This document shows positions 1 to 9,873 of a stretch of 64,000 bases of DNA, in pieces (position 1 is the stretch's first letter; each line of letters starts with the position of its first letter). The DNA is from JAUILH01 sp964230215. GTDB taxonomy: Bacteria; Bacteroidota; Bacteroidia; Flavobacteriales_D; JAUILH01. The translations under genes and the position numbers were made by a program. The notes below the pieces were generated by a model that was given only the letters and a program-made list of their open reading frames with translations, was not told the origin of the DNA and made no database searches. The stretch is from NCBI GenBank assembly GCA_964230215.1, contig CAXRGQ010000014.1, forward strand, positions 62,001 to 126,000. Direction: 5' to 3'.

Positions 1-431
1 ATAAATACGCCTTCTTTGTCCCATGATTCAGTGTCACAACTATATTGAGGCGCTGAACCATACTGCATCTCAATAATTTCAGCTTCTCCTAACCATTCAT
101 ATTGAGAAAATAACTTAGCCGGAGACGAGCTATATACCACAATAAAAGCACCTGGATTGGTGATATAATGAAACCCTAATTGTGGGGACAAGATTTTGTT
201 TATTGCTAGGGTATCCTTTGAATTGAAAACTTTAATCATCTCTGAAAAAATAGTTTCCAAATTTTCACTTTCGCTGGTGTCAATTATTGCGGACGAATCG
301 ATTTCTTCAGGAACATTTATCGTAGTAGTATCTTTTGATATATCAGCGGATTCTGACTTTCCATTTGAATCATCTTCATTGCATCCCCAGGTTATGCAAA
401 CAATCAGCGAAATTGCCCAAACTAGTTTCAT
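1..431 (-). CDS. Lipoprotein of unknown function, 3' end missing
   Basis: Minus-strand reading frame that starts at the ATG at 431 and stays open to the window edge (about 143 residues seen). The N-terminus MKLVWAISLIVCITWGC is a type II signal peptide with a lipobox-like Cys at residue 17, followed by NEDD. Acidic residues right after the Cys resemble Bacteroidota surface-lipoprotein export signals (inference). The visible mature part is Ser/Thr/Asp-rich at first, then has a helix-like stretch with MIKVFNSKD. The ATG overlaps the TGA of the upstream M1 peptidase (ATGA), so the two are probably cotranscribed. I do not recognise the family. Confidence 0.75.
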   Translation of the reverse strand, partial: MKLVWAISLIVCITWGCNEDDSNGKSESADISKDTTTINVPEEIDSSAIIDTSESENLETIFSEMIKVFNSKDTLAINKILSPQLGFHYITNPGAFIVVYSSSPAKLFSQYEWLGEAEIIEMQYGSAPQYSCDTESWDKEGVF

Positions 432-2842
432 TTAATCAAACTTAATTGTTGTGTGTGGATTTGTGTATTATTCTCTAATATAGTTACCGTGTAATTTCCG
501 TTTGGAAGATGATTTAATTCAATTTGATTGGAAATAATTTTGGATTCCTGCACCAATTTTCCATTAGCATCATATACCAAAGCAGTCGGTTGATTAAGCG
601 CTCTATTTATCTTAAGTTGAAAAACACCATCACTAGGGTTGGGGTAGAGGAGAATCTCCGCTTCAACAGGTTTGTTTATTCCTAAGCTATTCGTTTTATA
701 TCCCCATGTGTACTGTCCCGCCATAAACGAACCTGTATTTGCAATTCCCTTTTTATCTGTGTTGGATCCTTGAACGGCTATTGTGTAATCCGGATGTTCA
801 ACCCAAGGACTCGTGCCATTTGGTCTATACAAAAGAACTATACTGTCTTCGATAAATGTTTCCAATCCATAATCGATGAGGAGGTCTTCATCATAGTAAC
901 CTGCGTTGTTAAGCTGCCCATTGTACTCAAAGCGCATAGTAGCGTCCATATTATCTGTATCTATTCCAAGTACATGCCAGTAGCGTTGAGGGCTTATTGT
1001 GATTCCTGCTGGAACACCTTCATTATAGCTCGGGTAAATCCAGTTGTGGACGATTCTTACAAACGCCGAATCTGTAATCGAATTCACGGTTATTCGAGCA
1101 TTAGCATAGGGCATGTTGTTCAGGCCGGTTGAGGTAACAACTTCTGAAACCCCAGTTGTGGCATCATTAATTCTCTCATTCATGTTGATGTCTACAAGCA
1201 CGGGCATAAACGGAACTTGGAATGAGTAAAGCTGATAATCTCCGCTCATCATAATCTCTTCGTTGTGAACGTTCCAGTCTTCATCCATAAATCTAATTTG
1301 TAGCGGAACATTATTATGGAAATCAGAGCGTGCCTTGAGTTTTTGATCAACCACAACATCAACAGTGTAAGGACCTGATCCGCTTACCTCATAGGAAACA
1401 ATTGAAAAGTGGCTGAATCCGGGTGACATTATCCAATCGTTAAAAAAGTCGGTCACATCCACACCATTTAATGTGTTTAGGTGATTCATAAAATCTAATG
1501 ATGACAAGTTGCCACCACCAAATGCATTGAGTGTCGATTGTAGTCCGGCAAAGAAAAGTGAATCCCCCATATACCCCCTCAAGGTATGGGCAACATCAGA
1601 ACCTTTGTTGTAGGAATGATCTCCATATGTATAGGCATGCGGAACCGCATCTAAGGCATAATATCCGTTATCGTTGAGATGTGCTGTATGTAAAACTGCA
1701 TGATGATTATCACGGACCTCAGCAATATAGCGATCGTAGTTATATACATGCTCTAAGAAAATACGCTCAGAGTAACTGGCCATTCCCTCATTAATCCACA
1801 TTTCCTCCTCGGTCGCGCATGTAACATAATCCCCCCACCAGTGATGTGCTAACTCATGCGCCATTAGGGTTTCATAGGTTAAACTTCCATTTGCCGTGAT
1901 TTGTGGATAAGCAATATTAGTAGCGTGTTCCATAGCGCCCGAGCTAAATGGCACTAAAACAAAACCGACTTTATTGAATTGATGTGGACCATAAGCATGC
2001 TCAAATCCATCAATTGCGCCATCAATATTTATAAATGAGGCTTTCATGTTATTGGTGTCTCCAGGTTCAGCTATTAACCAAATGGGGATATTGTGACCTG
2101 TTAAATTGGATTGGAAATTCTGTTCAACATGTGTGTATGGAGCTACCGCCACTGAGGCAAGATAGGTGTTGATAGCATCTGGCATATGCCACGTTGTTAG
2201 AAGACTATCAAGGCCTACTGTTTGAACGGACACCCTTTCTCCATTACAATAAGCTGTTTTCCCATTGTTTGTTAGGATGGCAAAATCATAGGTAGCTTTT
2301 TCAGCAAAGTTGTCAAAGCATGGATGCCAAACTCTCCCATAATTATGTGGGTCTGATGCAAAGCCAACACCCAGGTTGAACGCGTATGCACCAGTAAAAT
2401 AAAACCCTCCCCATCCTGATGGGTCTTGCTGTGGCGATCCATTATAATACACCGTTAAGCTATCTTGATTTCCACTTAAGATTTGACTTGGCAATTCAAT
2501 AATAAGTAGCGTGTCATTGTACGTGTAACTAACTAATGAATTATGCATTTTAACCGAATCAATGTTTAATTGAAGAAGATCAAGTGAGAGAGTGTTAATA
2601 TTCTCTAATGTCTGGAATCTTATCTTGCAGTTTCCGCTTATTTGTTGGCTAGCTACTTGGGTAAAATCAAGGTAAATATTGTAATTCAAAACGTCAACAG
2701 TATCACTTCTTAGATTATCGAACCCGCTCTTATAGGCACTATGCTTGTCAAATAATGATTTTTTGCTCTGACATGAGTTCTGCGCGAACAAAACACTGTA
2801 TGTCATTGTTAATAGGCTAAGTAGGCTAATGGTTTTAATCAT
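428..2842 (-). CDS. Secreted M1 family metallopeptidase with type IX secretion sorting domain
   Basis: Zinc aminopeptidase-like protein. Counting from the in-frame TTG at 2872, GAMEH lies at residues 312-316 and HELAHH at 339-344, with the third zinc ligand in NEG at Glu362: the M1 signature. A signal peptide ends at SVLFAQ. The last ~75 residues, beginning LLYPNPSDG, are a type A T9SS sorting domain, so the protein is probably secreted or surface-attached. The region between is beta-rich. Starts: TTG 2872, ATG 2866 and ATG 2842 are all in frame; I prefer 2842 because it gives a compact signal peptide (MIKTISLLSLL) and has an A-rich upstream. Substrate is unknown. Confidence 0.9.
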   Translation of the reverse strand: MIKTISLLSLLTMTYSVLFAQNSCQSKKSLFDKHSAYKSGFDNLRSDTVDVLNYNIYLDFTQVASQQISGNCKIRFQTLENINTLSLDLLQLNIDSVKMHNSLVSYTYNDTLLIIELPSQILSGNQDSLTVYYNGSPQQDPSGWGGFYFTGAYAFNLGVGFASDPHNYGRVWHPCFDNFAEKATYDFAILTNNGKTAYCNGERVSVQTVGLDSLLTTWHMPDAINTYLASVAVAPYTHVEQNFQSNLTGHNIPIWLIAEPGDTNNMKASFINIDGAIDGFEHAYGPHQFNKVGFVLVPFSSGAMEHATNIAYPQITANGSLTYETLMAHELAHHWWGDYVTCATEEEMWINEGMASYSERIFLEHVYNYDRYIAEVRDNHHAVLHTAHLNDNGYYALDAVPHAYTYGDHSYNKGSDVAHTLRGYMGDSLFFAGLQSTLNAFGGGNLSSLDFMNHLNTLNGVDVTDFFNDWIMSPGFSHFSIVSYEVSGSGPYTVDVVVDQKLKARSDFHNNVPLQIRFMDEDWNVHNEEIMMSGDYQLYSFQVPFMPVLVDINMNERINDATTGVSEVVTSTGLNNMPYANARITVNSITDSAFVRIVHNWIYPSYNEGVPAGITISPQRYWHVLGIDTDNMDATMRFEYNGQLNNAGYYDEDLLIDYGLETFIEDSIVLLYRPNGTSPWVEHPDYTIAVQGSNTDKKGIANTGSFMAGQYTWGYKTNSLGINKPVEAEILLYPNPSDGVFQLKINRALNQPTALVYDANGKLVQESKIISNQIELNHLPNGNYTVTILENNTQIHTQQLSLIK

Positions 2843-3036
2843 TTTTACACGAATATGGTTATGCATATCCAAGATACTAAATTAAGTCGATTTCTTATGA
2901 ATTATTGCAATCTTAAACCTATGTGGGAAATGATGAACGAAGGGATATCAATGATGAAAATTAAACATTAAACGAGTTGATTGTTTTAAATTTATACGTA
3001 TAGAAATGCTTGCTCCAACTTAAATATTGAAATCCT

Positions 3037-4575
3037 ATGAAACCCTCTACGGAATTATTTAATTTAATTAAAAGCTTATCAAAATCTGAGAAGCGATTCT
3101 TTAAGCTCAGTTCCTCTCTACAGAGCGGGGATAAGAACTATTTAAGGATTTTTGACGAGATAGAAAAGCAGTCGGAATACGATGAAGAAGCTATAAAAAA
3201 TACTTTCGATGGAGAAACATTCGTAAAGCATTTTCCGTCTGAAAAAAACCACCTTTATAAACTAATACTCAAAAGTCTAAGAAGTTATCATTCGGATCAT
3301 TCTGTAAGTTCAGTTCTCAGACAAGAGATTAAGAATATTGAAATCCTATACAAGAAAGCGTTGTACAAAGAATGCAACAAGTTTGTAAGTAGAGCGAAGA
3401 AAATTGCAATTCAGAATGAGAAGTTTTATTACTTGTTTGAGTTGATTACATGGGAAAAAACATTGCTCGAAGAAGCCTATGAGTCGGGTAATTTCGATAA
3501 AAATCTGGATGACTTAATCATAGAAGAGGCTGAAGTAATCGAAAAGCTCAGGAACCTTGCTGAGTATCATATTCTCTATTCAAAGATCAACTATGTCTTT
3601 AGAAGTGGCGGATTTGCAAGGAACGCTAAAGAGAAAGAATTGGTCTCAGAGATTGCCAATAACCATTTAATCAAAGGGAAAAATACAGCTTTATCTACAA
3701 GAGCTGCCACTATCTGCTATTATATTAAAGGACTTTGTGCAAGTACAAACAGAGATTATAAAGACAGTTTTCAATTCTTTGGAAGATCTAAAGAGATAAT
3801 GGACAATAATCCTATCGTTAGGTCTGACATTGCTAAAAGGTATGTAAGAACCTTGGGTCATCTCCTGTATTGTTACATTGATGATCAGGATTATGATGAG
3901 GCACGTGACTTAATTACAACCATGCGCGCGCTTAGAAAAGAGAAGGGCTTTAATACAGTGGATATTGATGTGCGTATATTTACCGCGAGTTATATCGGGG
4001 AGACTATGCTGTATGCTAAGATGGGTGAGTATGAAAAAGGTTTAGAAATAGTAGATGAAATTATTGATGGCATCAGCGGATTTGGTGATAAAATCAATAA
4101 AGAACAGGAAGTTGTTTTTTCATATAATATCGCCTATCTATATTTTGGAGCGGGGAAATACAATAAGGCCTTGTTTTGGATAAATAAGGTGCTTAATGAT
4201 AACGAGCAGACCCTGCGTCAAGATATCTATGGATTTAGTAGGCTAACTAATCTTGTAATCCATTATGAGCTTGGAAACTTAGATTTACTCGAGTATATCA
4301 TCAAATCAACCTTCAGGTATCTAAATAAAAAGGAAAAGGACTACTCGATTGAAACGGTAATTCTAAAGCATATGAAAAAGTTAGCAAAACTTGGTTCAGA
4401 TGCGGAAAGACTAGCTCACTTCAAAGAAATGAAGAAAGATCTAGATACCATTTTTAAGGACAAGAATGAGCGTGTTGTTTTAGATTACTTTGATTTCGAA
4501 AGTTGGATTGATGCGAAGATTAATGGAACTACCTTTGACCAGGAGGTGCGCAAAAGGAATATGCAAACAGCTTAA
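3037..4575 (+). CDS. Conserved Bacteroidota protein of unknown function, helical repeat-like
   Basis: 512-residue protein beginning MKPSTELFNLIKSLSKSEKR. This opening (ELF..IKSL.KSEKRFFK) recurs in a family I know only from Bacteroidota, without assigned function. The rest is almost entirely alpha-helical, with repeated Tyr/Leu/Ala patterns such as YIKGLCASTNRDYKDSFQFF and YNIAYLYFGAGKYNKALFW that look like tetratricopeptide repeats. No signal peptide or membrane segment, so probably cytoplasmic. It is divergent from the M1 peptidase gene and its stop abuts the convergent glycosyltransferase gene. A scaffold role is plausible, but nothing in the sequence fixes it. Confidence 0.8.
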   Translation: MKPSTELFNLIKSLSKSEKRFFKLSSSLQSGDKNYLRIFDEIEKQSEYDEEAIKNTFDGETFVKHFPSEKNHLYKLILKSLRSYHSDHSVSSVLRQEIKNIEILYKKALYKECNKFVSRAKKIAIQNEKFYYLFELITWEKTLLEEAYESGNFDKNLDDLIIEEAEVIEKLRNLAEYHILYSKINYVFRSGGFARNAKEKELVSEIANNHLIKGKNTALSTRAATICYYIKGLCASTNRDYKDSFQFFGRSKEIMDNNPIVRSDIAKRYVRTLGHLLYCYIDDQDYDEARDLITTMRALRKEKGFNTVDIDVRIFTASYIGETMLYAKMGEYEKGLEIVDEIIDGISGFGDKINKEQEVVFSYNIAYLYFGAGKYNKALFWINKVLNDNEQTLRQDIYGFSRLTNLVIHYELGNLDLLEYIIKSTFRYLNKKEKDYSIETVILKHMKKLAKLGSDAERLAHFKEMKKDLDTIFKDKNERVVLDYFDFESWIDAKINGTTFDQEVRKRNMQTA

Positions 4576-6504
4576 CTATCTGTTTTTCTCGGGCAACTGC
4601 TTAATCTGAAGAACAAAATTCCGAATGTAGATGTCGCCTTTGTTCGGATTCCAGAAGTATATTTTTGCAACATCTTCTTTAAGGAAGTAGGGATCTATTT
4701 TTCGCGCATGAACAGCTATATTCCAACCGGATTTTAAGTTAAATACGCCTAGTTTTTTCCCAAACCATGCATCCGAGTCGTCTGGTGCCTTTAGCAGCTG
4801 ATTGTCACGGTTTACTTCATACACAAAACTGGAACCACTGTTCTCTTTATCCAGGATTTCAAAACTAAAGCTGATATAATGGTCTGTGCTTAGACTTAAG
4901 TCTTTGAATGGAATCTGAAGCTCATATGCGAATTCAACATTTGGTTTCAGGTGAATACATTTACCATACTTAGGATGGTCTTCAAGCGTATGTTTGTGAT
5001 TGGTAATGTATGGGTTGCTGCCGTCCAAATCGAATTCAAATGTTTTTACCACCGGGAAGCTAATCGCATAATCTGCCTTTTTGCTAAATAATGTGGAACG
5101 CGCATTTTGATAAACTCTATCCTCAATTATGTTTGGGTAGAGAAGGGATAACATCTCATAAATGGCTTGTGAGTTACTCCTGGCCGACCAGGCATAATAG
5201 AATAGATTTGACTTGCTGTTGGCTGCATAACTATAAATGCTATCCCAATCGGCTTCAGAATTCACACTATACATTAGGAAATCCGTTTTATAACCTTTGT
5301 TTTCTTTGTAGAAATCTATATAAGCTTTCCCGCTTACATTAACCACTGCCGGAATTTCTTGCCCATAGCTTTCTTCATATTCCAAACGATCAGTTATTAA
5401 CTCCTCAATCACTCCAAAGTGGGAAACAGTAAAATAGGAACGCTCGATTATGGTAGAGGCTGAGGTCGCACCTAAAACGAGCATTGGAATCCATATCAAT
5501 GCTTTTGGGTAACGTGAGGCGTTTAGCAAATCGGCAAGCGGCATAATAAAAAATGGAGCTGCAAAAATCATCACATTGGGCTGAAGGATTGGAGACTCGG
5601 TTCTGCTATATATAAATCCGAACAAGAAAGCGGCGCTAAACCAAAATAAAGACAGAAAGTGCAGCTTTTTTATATTGGCAAATCGAATCTGATAAAATCC
5701 CACTATCACTAAGATTAGCCCCAGAAATGCAAGTAGCATCCAAGAATCGTTAAACATTAAATAAGTATAGTTAAATAACCAGAATTTATCAGGCGGCCCC
5801 AACCATCCATGAAGACCACCAGTGTCCATTTGGTATTGGGTTATAGCAATGTGTGGAATATACATCAAACATATTCCGACCCCAGTGATTAGGTAAGGTT
5901 TGAGTTTTGATTTTGGTATAAAAAGGAAGCCAGAAATGCCAATTATTCCTAAGAACATAAAGCAATAATAATGGGTGTACATGCCTGCAATACAACTTAG
6001 TGCGAAGAAGAAATAGGCACTTGGGCGCGTGTCTCTATCTAAGGCAATTTTGCTCCAATACCATACGGCAATTAAAGTAAGCATTAAGCCTGGGCTGTAC
6101 GGTCTGGCAATTTCACCATATACAATAAAGTATTCTAGTCCAGCTATAAATGCTGCAGTAATAAGCCCCGTATATACACTAAACCATTTGCTTGCAATTT
6201 TATAGCTCATAAAGATGGACACTATGCTAGCCAAGACGAAGGGTAGGCGAACAATAAACTCGCCATATCCAAACAGCTTAGTCCATCCAAACATAAAGAG
6301 CTGTACGCCGGCAGGATGCATGTCATTTTCTTTAACTCCATAGCGTATGAGGTCAGATAGGCTGTCATAGTTTGTCCTCACTAAGGCACTAACTTCATCG
6401 CCCATGTAAGTGAATCCGTTTAAACCTACAAATCGAATGATTGCCCCCACAACAAGAATGATGAAGAGGATGAAATTTTCAGTATTTAATCTTATTGGCT
6501 TCAA
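4576..6504 (-). CDS. GT39/ArnT-like membrane glycosyltransferase
   Basis: 642-residue polytopic membrane protein. The N-terminal ~350 residues hold about ten hydrophobic segments. An acidic pair Asp36-Glu37 (MGDEVSAL) sits after the first segment, as in the GT39/GT83 (ArnT, PMT) superfamily, which uses polyprenyl-phosphate sugars outside the cytoplasmic membrane. The C-terminal ~250 residues are soluble-looking and unassigned. The start is TTG at 6504, overlapping the TGA of rlmB; the next Met is residue 34, inside the motif, so TTG must be used. Acceptor (lipid A, protein or glycan) cannot be read from sequence. Confidence 0.8.
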   Translation of the reverse strand: MKPIRLNTENFILFIILVVGAIIRFVGLNGFTYMGDEVSALVRTNYDSLSDLIRYGVKENDMHPAGVQLFMFGWTKLFGYGEFIVRLPFVLASIVSIFMSYKIASKWFSVYTGLITAAFIAGLEYFIVYGEIARPYSPGLMLTLIAVWYWSKIALDRDTRPSAYFFFALSCIAGMYTHYYCFMFLGIIGISGFLFIPKSKLKPYLITGVGICLMYIPHIAITQYQMDTGGLHGWLGPPDKFWLFNYTYLMFNDSWMLLAFLGLILVIVGFYQIRFANIKKLHFLSLFWFSAAFLFGFIYSRTESPILQPNVMIFAAPFFIMPLADLLNASRYPKALIWIPMLVLGATSASTIIERSYFTVSHFGVIEELITDRLEYEESYGQEIPAVVNVSGKAYIDFYKENKGYKTDFLMYSVNSEADWDSIYSYAANSKSNLFYYAWSARSNSQAIYEMLSLLYPNIIEDRVYQNARSTLFSKKADYAISFPVVKTFEFDLDGSNPYITNHKHTLEDHPKYGKCIHLKPNVEFAYELQIPFKDLSLSTDHYISFSFEILDKENSGSSFVYEVNRDNQLLKAPDDSDAWFGKKLGVFNLKSGWNIAVHARKIDPYFLKEDVAKIYFWNPNKGDIYIRNFVLQIKQLPEKNR

Positions 6505-7238
6505 GCAGTCCGTTGTTGAGACGCTTCATACAGAATCATTCCGCAAGCAACTGACACGTTTAAACTCGCAATTGTGCCCGACATAGGGATTTTAAGTTTG
6601 TCGTCGCACAACTTCAATAGGCCCTCGCTAACTCCGTCTTCCTCAGATCCCATTACAATGCATAATGGACCTGTTAGGAGACCTTCTTTTAGCGTTTTTT
6701 CAGTCTTTTCAGTACAAGCCACCGATTTGATTCCATGTTGCTGCAAGGTTTCTAGGGTTCTGTCTAAAAAACGTTCTCTACATACTGGAATTCTAGTTAA
6801 TGCACCAGCACTTGTTTTTACCGCATCACCATTAGCCATGGCGGCCCCTTTAGCTGGAGTAATTATTGCATGTACACCCATGCATTCTGCCGTTCTGGCA
6901 ATGGCGCCAAAATTCCTTACATCTGTAATTCTATCTAACATTAATAGAAGTGGTGTTTCACCTTCTTCATAAACGCGGGTAATTATTTCTTCTATGTCCA
7001 GATATTCAATGGGTGAGATGAAGGCAATTACCCCCTGATGGTTTTTGCGGCTAATTGAGTTCAGTTTTTGTAGTGGAACATATTGCACCAAATGCCTTAT
7101 GGGGCCGATTTTAGTGCTTAATTCACGCATTAGCTCGTTGTTTAAGCCTTTCTGAATTAGCAGTTTGTTAATCGTTTTATTTGAGTCGATTGCCTCAATT
7201 ACGGCACGAATGCCAAATATAAAGTCGCGTTCCATCAT
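6501..7238 (-). CDS. rlmB: 23S rRNA (guanosine-2'-O-)-methyltransferase RlmB-like, SpoU family
   Basis: SpoU/TrmH-class SPOUT methyltransferase that uses S-adenosylmethionine to 2'-O-methylate 23S rRNA. From the ATG at 7238 (245 residues), the three SPOUT motifs are NFGAIART (109-116), VMGSEEDGV (195-203) and IPMSGTIASLNVSVA (217-231), with an N-terminal RNA-binding region beginning RDFIFGIRAV. A longer frame opens with TTG at 7268. I choose 7238 because this ATG overlaps the TGA that ends the preceding GWxTD gene (ATGA), a coupling typical of this window. It runs into the glycosyltransferase gene with another overlap. Confidence 0.9.
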   Translation of the reverse strand: MMERDFIFGIRAVIEAIDSNKTINKLLIQKGLNNELMRELSTKIGPIRHLVQYVPLQKLNSISRKNHQGVIAFISPIEYLDIEEIITRVYEEGETPLLLMLDRITDVRNFGAIARTAECMGVHAIITPAKGAAMANGDAVKTSAGALTRIPVCRERFLDRTLETLQQHGIKSVACTEKTEKTLKEGLLTGPLCIVMGSEEDGVSEGLLKLCDDKLKIPMSGTIASLNVSVACGMILYEASQQRTA

Positions 7239-8494
7239 CTTGCGTAATACACATGTCCATTTCTCCAACTGTCCAACGCCCTATACCAATGACTTTTGTA
7301 GGCAGGTGATCGCTGCAGTTCGTATACATTTCCAGATAGGGGGTGGTTCACTCTACTAAAATTAAAACTTAAACCCATGCCCGTAGGATCCATTCCATAT
7401 TGCCAGGTTTCACTTTTCAATCGTTTAAACACCCTGTCTGGTGGGCCAAATATAATTAGAATTCAGCCGCGATCTGTAGAACAACCTTCACGATATGTGC
7501 TGAAATACTTATTTGCATCTTCAACGCGCGTGTAGAAACCCTTAATAGTAAGACGGGCTTGCTCTGATGAGCCAGCGGCTTTTATCCAAAAATCTTCTGC
7601 AGCCTTCTTGATGTTGTCAGATGAAATAATGGCTTTGTATTCCTCGGATGACGAGATATAGCGAATGGGTTTGTAAAACATCTCAGTACTGCTAACTTTC
7701 GGAAAACCATTGCTGAATTTTAAGAGAGCGAATTTTTTATTGGGTTCAGAGGTACTGCTAAGCGTGTATAAACCGTCATCTACAAAATCAATACTTATTG
7801 ATCCATCAAAAGATAAGTTGACACTATCTAAAACGGCTTGGGCAGGGTATTTGTTTCTGCTGTTCGAAAACGCTGGAGGTGGTAATTCTGCATCCGTATC
7901 ATAGCGTTTTAGGAGTAGCTGACTGCTTTTAATACGTCTGCTTTCAATCGAATACTTACTGCCTCTACTAAGAATGTTGGAGGCAATGATAATCCCTTCT
8001 GTATCGCGGATGAGAAAATTCTGAATCGTAAAAGGGTCGGCTTTATCACATTCCGTATAAATCTCACTTTTTGAACTGCGATTCAGATCTTTCAAGTAGA
8101 TTACGATACTCTGGTCTGCGCTTTCAATACACCTAAATGTTAATGCACCTTGAATGATATGTCCGTCCTTTGTCTTGAAATCATCGAATTGTCTACTAGC
8201 GCTGTCTAAAAGAATCTTCCCTTCAGCATTGTATAGCTTATAGCCGACTACAAAGCTTGCTTTGAAATCACTCCCTGCATTTTCTCTTGTGTAGAGCAAT
8301 TCTTCAGATTCGAGTGCAAAATAGATCTTGCTGCTATCAGCGGCATGATGGTAAAGTTTGAAGTCGACATCTATACCTCTCGACGAACTATTGAATTGGG
8401 TTGCGAAATTTGGGGTGGTGTTAATCTTCTTGCTTGAATTACAGGCAGTGAGAAATGTAATGAATAAAAGATATAGTGTAATTCTACTCATCAA
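7235..8494 (-). pseudogene. GWxTD-domain lipoprotein gene interrupted by an in-frame TGA
   Basis: The first part encodes 343 residues, starting with a lipoprotein signal (LYLLFITFLTAC), and ends in YREGCSTDRG followed by TGA at 7465-7463. Past that stop the same frame stays open for 75 codons: it reads ILIIFGPPDRVFKR, then SETWQYG and ERSP-like/SHWYRALDSWRNG sequence, and ends at 7235. These are the conserved downstream parts of Bacteroidota GWxTD proteins, so the TGA cuts one ancestral gene of about 419 codons. The signature Trp is also changed (GCSTD for GWxTD, residue 338). It lies between rmuC (11-base overlap) and rlmB (ATGA overlap). Either a recent pseudogene, a sequencing error, or much less likely stop readthrough. 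Confidence 0.8.
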
Positions 8495-9851
8495 TCGACT
8501 TCATTGCATCATCATCTAGTTCTAAATCTGAGTCTTCGCCATCATCTTCTAGGTAATTCTCTGGTATTTCTTTCGAAACTTTTGCCCCGAGTTTCTTTAA
8601 GCGTTCAACACTTCTAACCAAGTTGCCATTGCCAGTGTGTAGCTTATTGATGGCAGCATCAACTGAGTCTTGCCCTTGAGCTAGTCTTTGTTTTACTGCC
8701 TCAACGTCTGCTATAAAACCAACAAATTTGTCATAAAGCTTACCGGCTTGCCTAGCAATCTCAAGCGCGTTCTTAGTCTGACGCTCATGTTTCCAAACTG
8801 AAGAAATGGTTCTTAATGTGGCCAAAAGTGTACTTGGACTAACGATAACTACTTTTTTCTCCCAGGCATAGGAGTAGATATCTCTGTCTTGTTGGATGGT
8901 TAGAGAAAAACTAGATTCTATTGGGATAAACAAAAGCACAAATTCAGGGCTGTCTAAGCCAATTGCTGAATGATAGTTTTTATCACTCAGTCCTTTGATA
9001 TGCGTCTTTACCGATTCAATGTGCTGCTTAAGTGCAGTTTGTTTTTCATCTTCATCATCTGCAGAAGTGTACCTCTCATATGCCAGTAAAGAAACCTTGC
9101 TATCAATAATAATGTGTTTATGATCAGGAAGTTTTACAACAACATCTGGACGCACCATTTGACCTTCAATATTGGTGTCGGTGTATTGTGTGTCATATTC
9201 TTCTCCCTTAATTAAGCCGGATTCTTCTAGTATTCGTTCAAGAATTAGTTCGCCCCAATTCCCTTGAGATTTATTGTCTCCTTTTAGGGCCTTTGTTAGG
9301 TTTTGTGCATCCTCAAGCATTTTGTTGTTGAGGTTGGTAAGCTGCTTTATTTGCTCTGCAAGCGTACTTCTTTCTTTAGCACTTTCAATTTGGTTCTTGC
9401 GAATGATTTCTTCAAAATTGACAATTTTCTCAGAAAATGGATTTAGTACTTGACTCAGTTTTAACTTATGTTGTTCCGAGAATCGTTCGCTTTTTTCCTC
9501 TAGAATTTTGTTGGCAATGTTCTCAAACTGCAGTTTAAATTGCTCCTGCATTTTCTCTATTTCAGATGTTTGAGTGGCTAATCTTTCTTTTAAGTGTTTG
9601 ATGGTGGTCTCGCTTTCCGAATTGAGAGCGATAAGTGACTGTTGCTTTTCGTTGTATTTGTTTATTTGGTCTTGGTAGTTATTTAAACTGGACTCAAGTT
9701 GTGATAATTTTCCTTCTAGCTGAGCTTTTTCTGCTGCTAAGTTGTTTGAATTATCATTGGCGGATTGATTGCCTTTTGACTTCAGCATCATCCATAAATA
9801 GCAGATTATAAAGCCTACTGCTAAGCCAATTCCAAATTCTACGATACCCAT
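8484..9851 (-). CDS. rmuC: RmuC family DNA recombination protein
   Basis: 455 residues. An N-terminal membrane anchor (GIVEFGIGLAVGFIICYLWM) is followed by a coiled coil to about residue 170 rich in Gln/Glu/Lys/Leu. The RmuC nuclease-like core then has QGNWGELILERILEESGL, VRPDVVVKLPDHK and IIIDSKVSL. RmuC limits DNA inversions between repeats in E. coli; its biochemical activity is inferred from its relation to restriction-endonuclease folds. The C-terminus is acidic (LEDDGEDSDLELDDD). Starts at ATG 9851. Its stop overlaps the start of the GWxTD gene by 11 bases. Confidence 0.9.
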   Translation of the reverse strand: MGIVEFGIGLAVGFIICYLWMMLKSKGNQSANDNSNNLAAEKAQLEGKLSQLESSLNNYQDQINKYNEKQQSLIALNSESETTIKHLKERLATQTSEIEKMQEQFKLQFENIANKILEEKSERFSEQHKLKLSQVLNPFSEKIVNFEEIIRKNQIESAKERSTLAEQIKQLTNLNNKMLEDAQNLTKALKGDNKSQGNWGELILERILEESGLIKGEEYDTQYTDTNIEGQMVRPDVVVKLPDHKHIIIDSKVSLLAYERYTSADDEDEKQTALKQHIESVKTHIKGLSDKNYHSAIGLDSPEFVLLFIPIESSFSLTIQQDRDIYSYAWEKKVVIVSPSTLLATLRTISSVWKHERQTKNALEIARQAGKLYDKFVGFIADVEAVKQRLAQGQDSVDAAINKLHTGNGNLVRSVERLKKLGAKVSKEIPENYLEDDGEDSDLELDDDAMKSIDE

Positions 9852-9873
9852 ACTTCAAAAGTACCAAATATCA

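Noticed and set aside
770..1132. 120-codon plus-strand frame
   Set aside because: Antisense to the M1 peptidase; no signal, motif or start context.
7463..7465. TGA in the GWxTD gene as selenocysteine or programmed readthrough
   Set aside because: No selenoprotein family uses this position, and I could not identify a SECIS-like hairpin. The adjacent Trp-to-Cys change points to decay or error instead.
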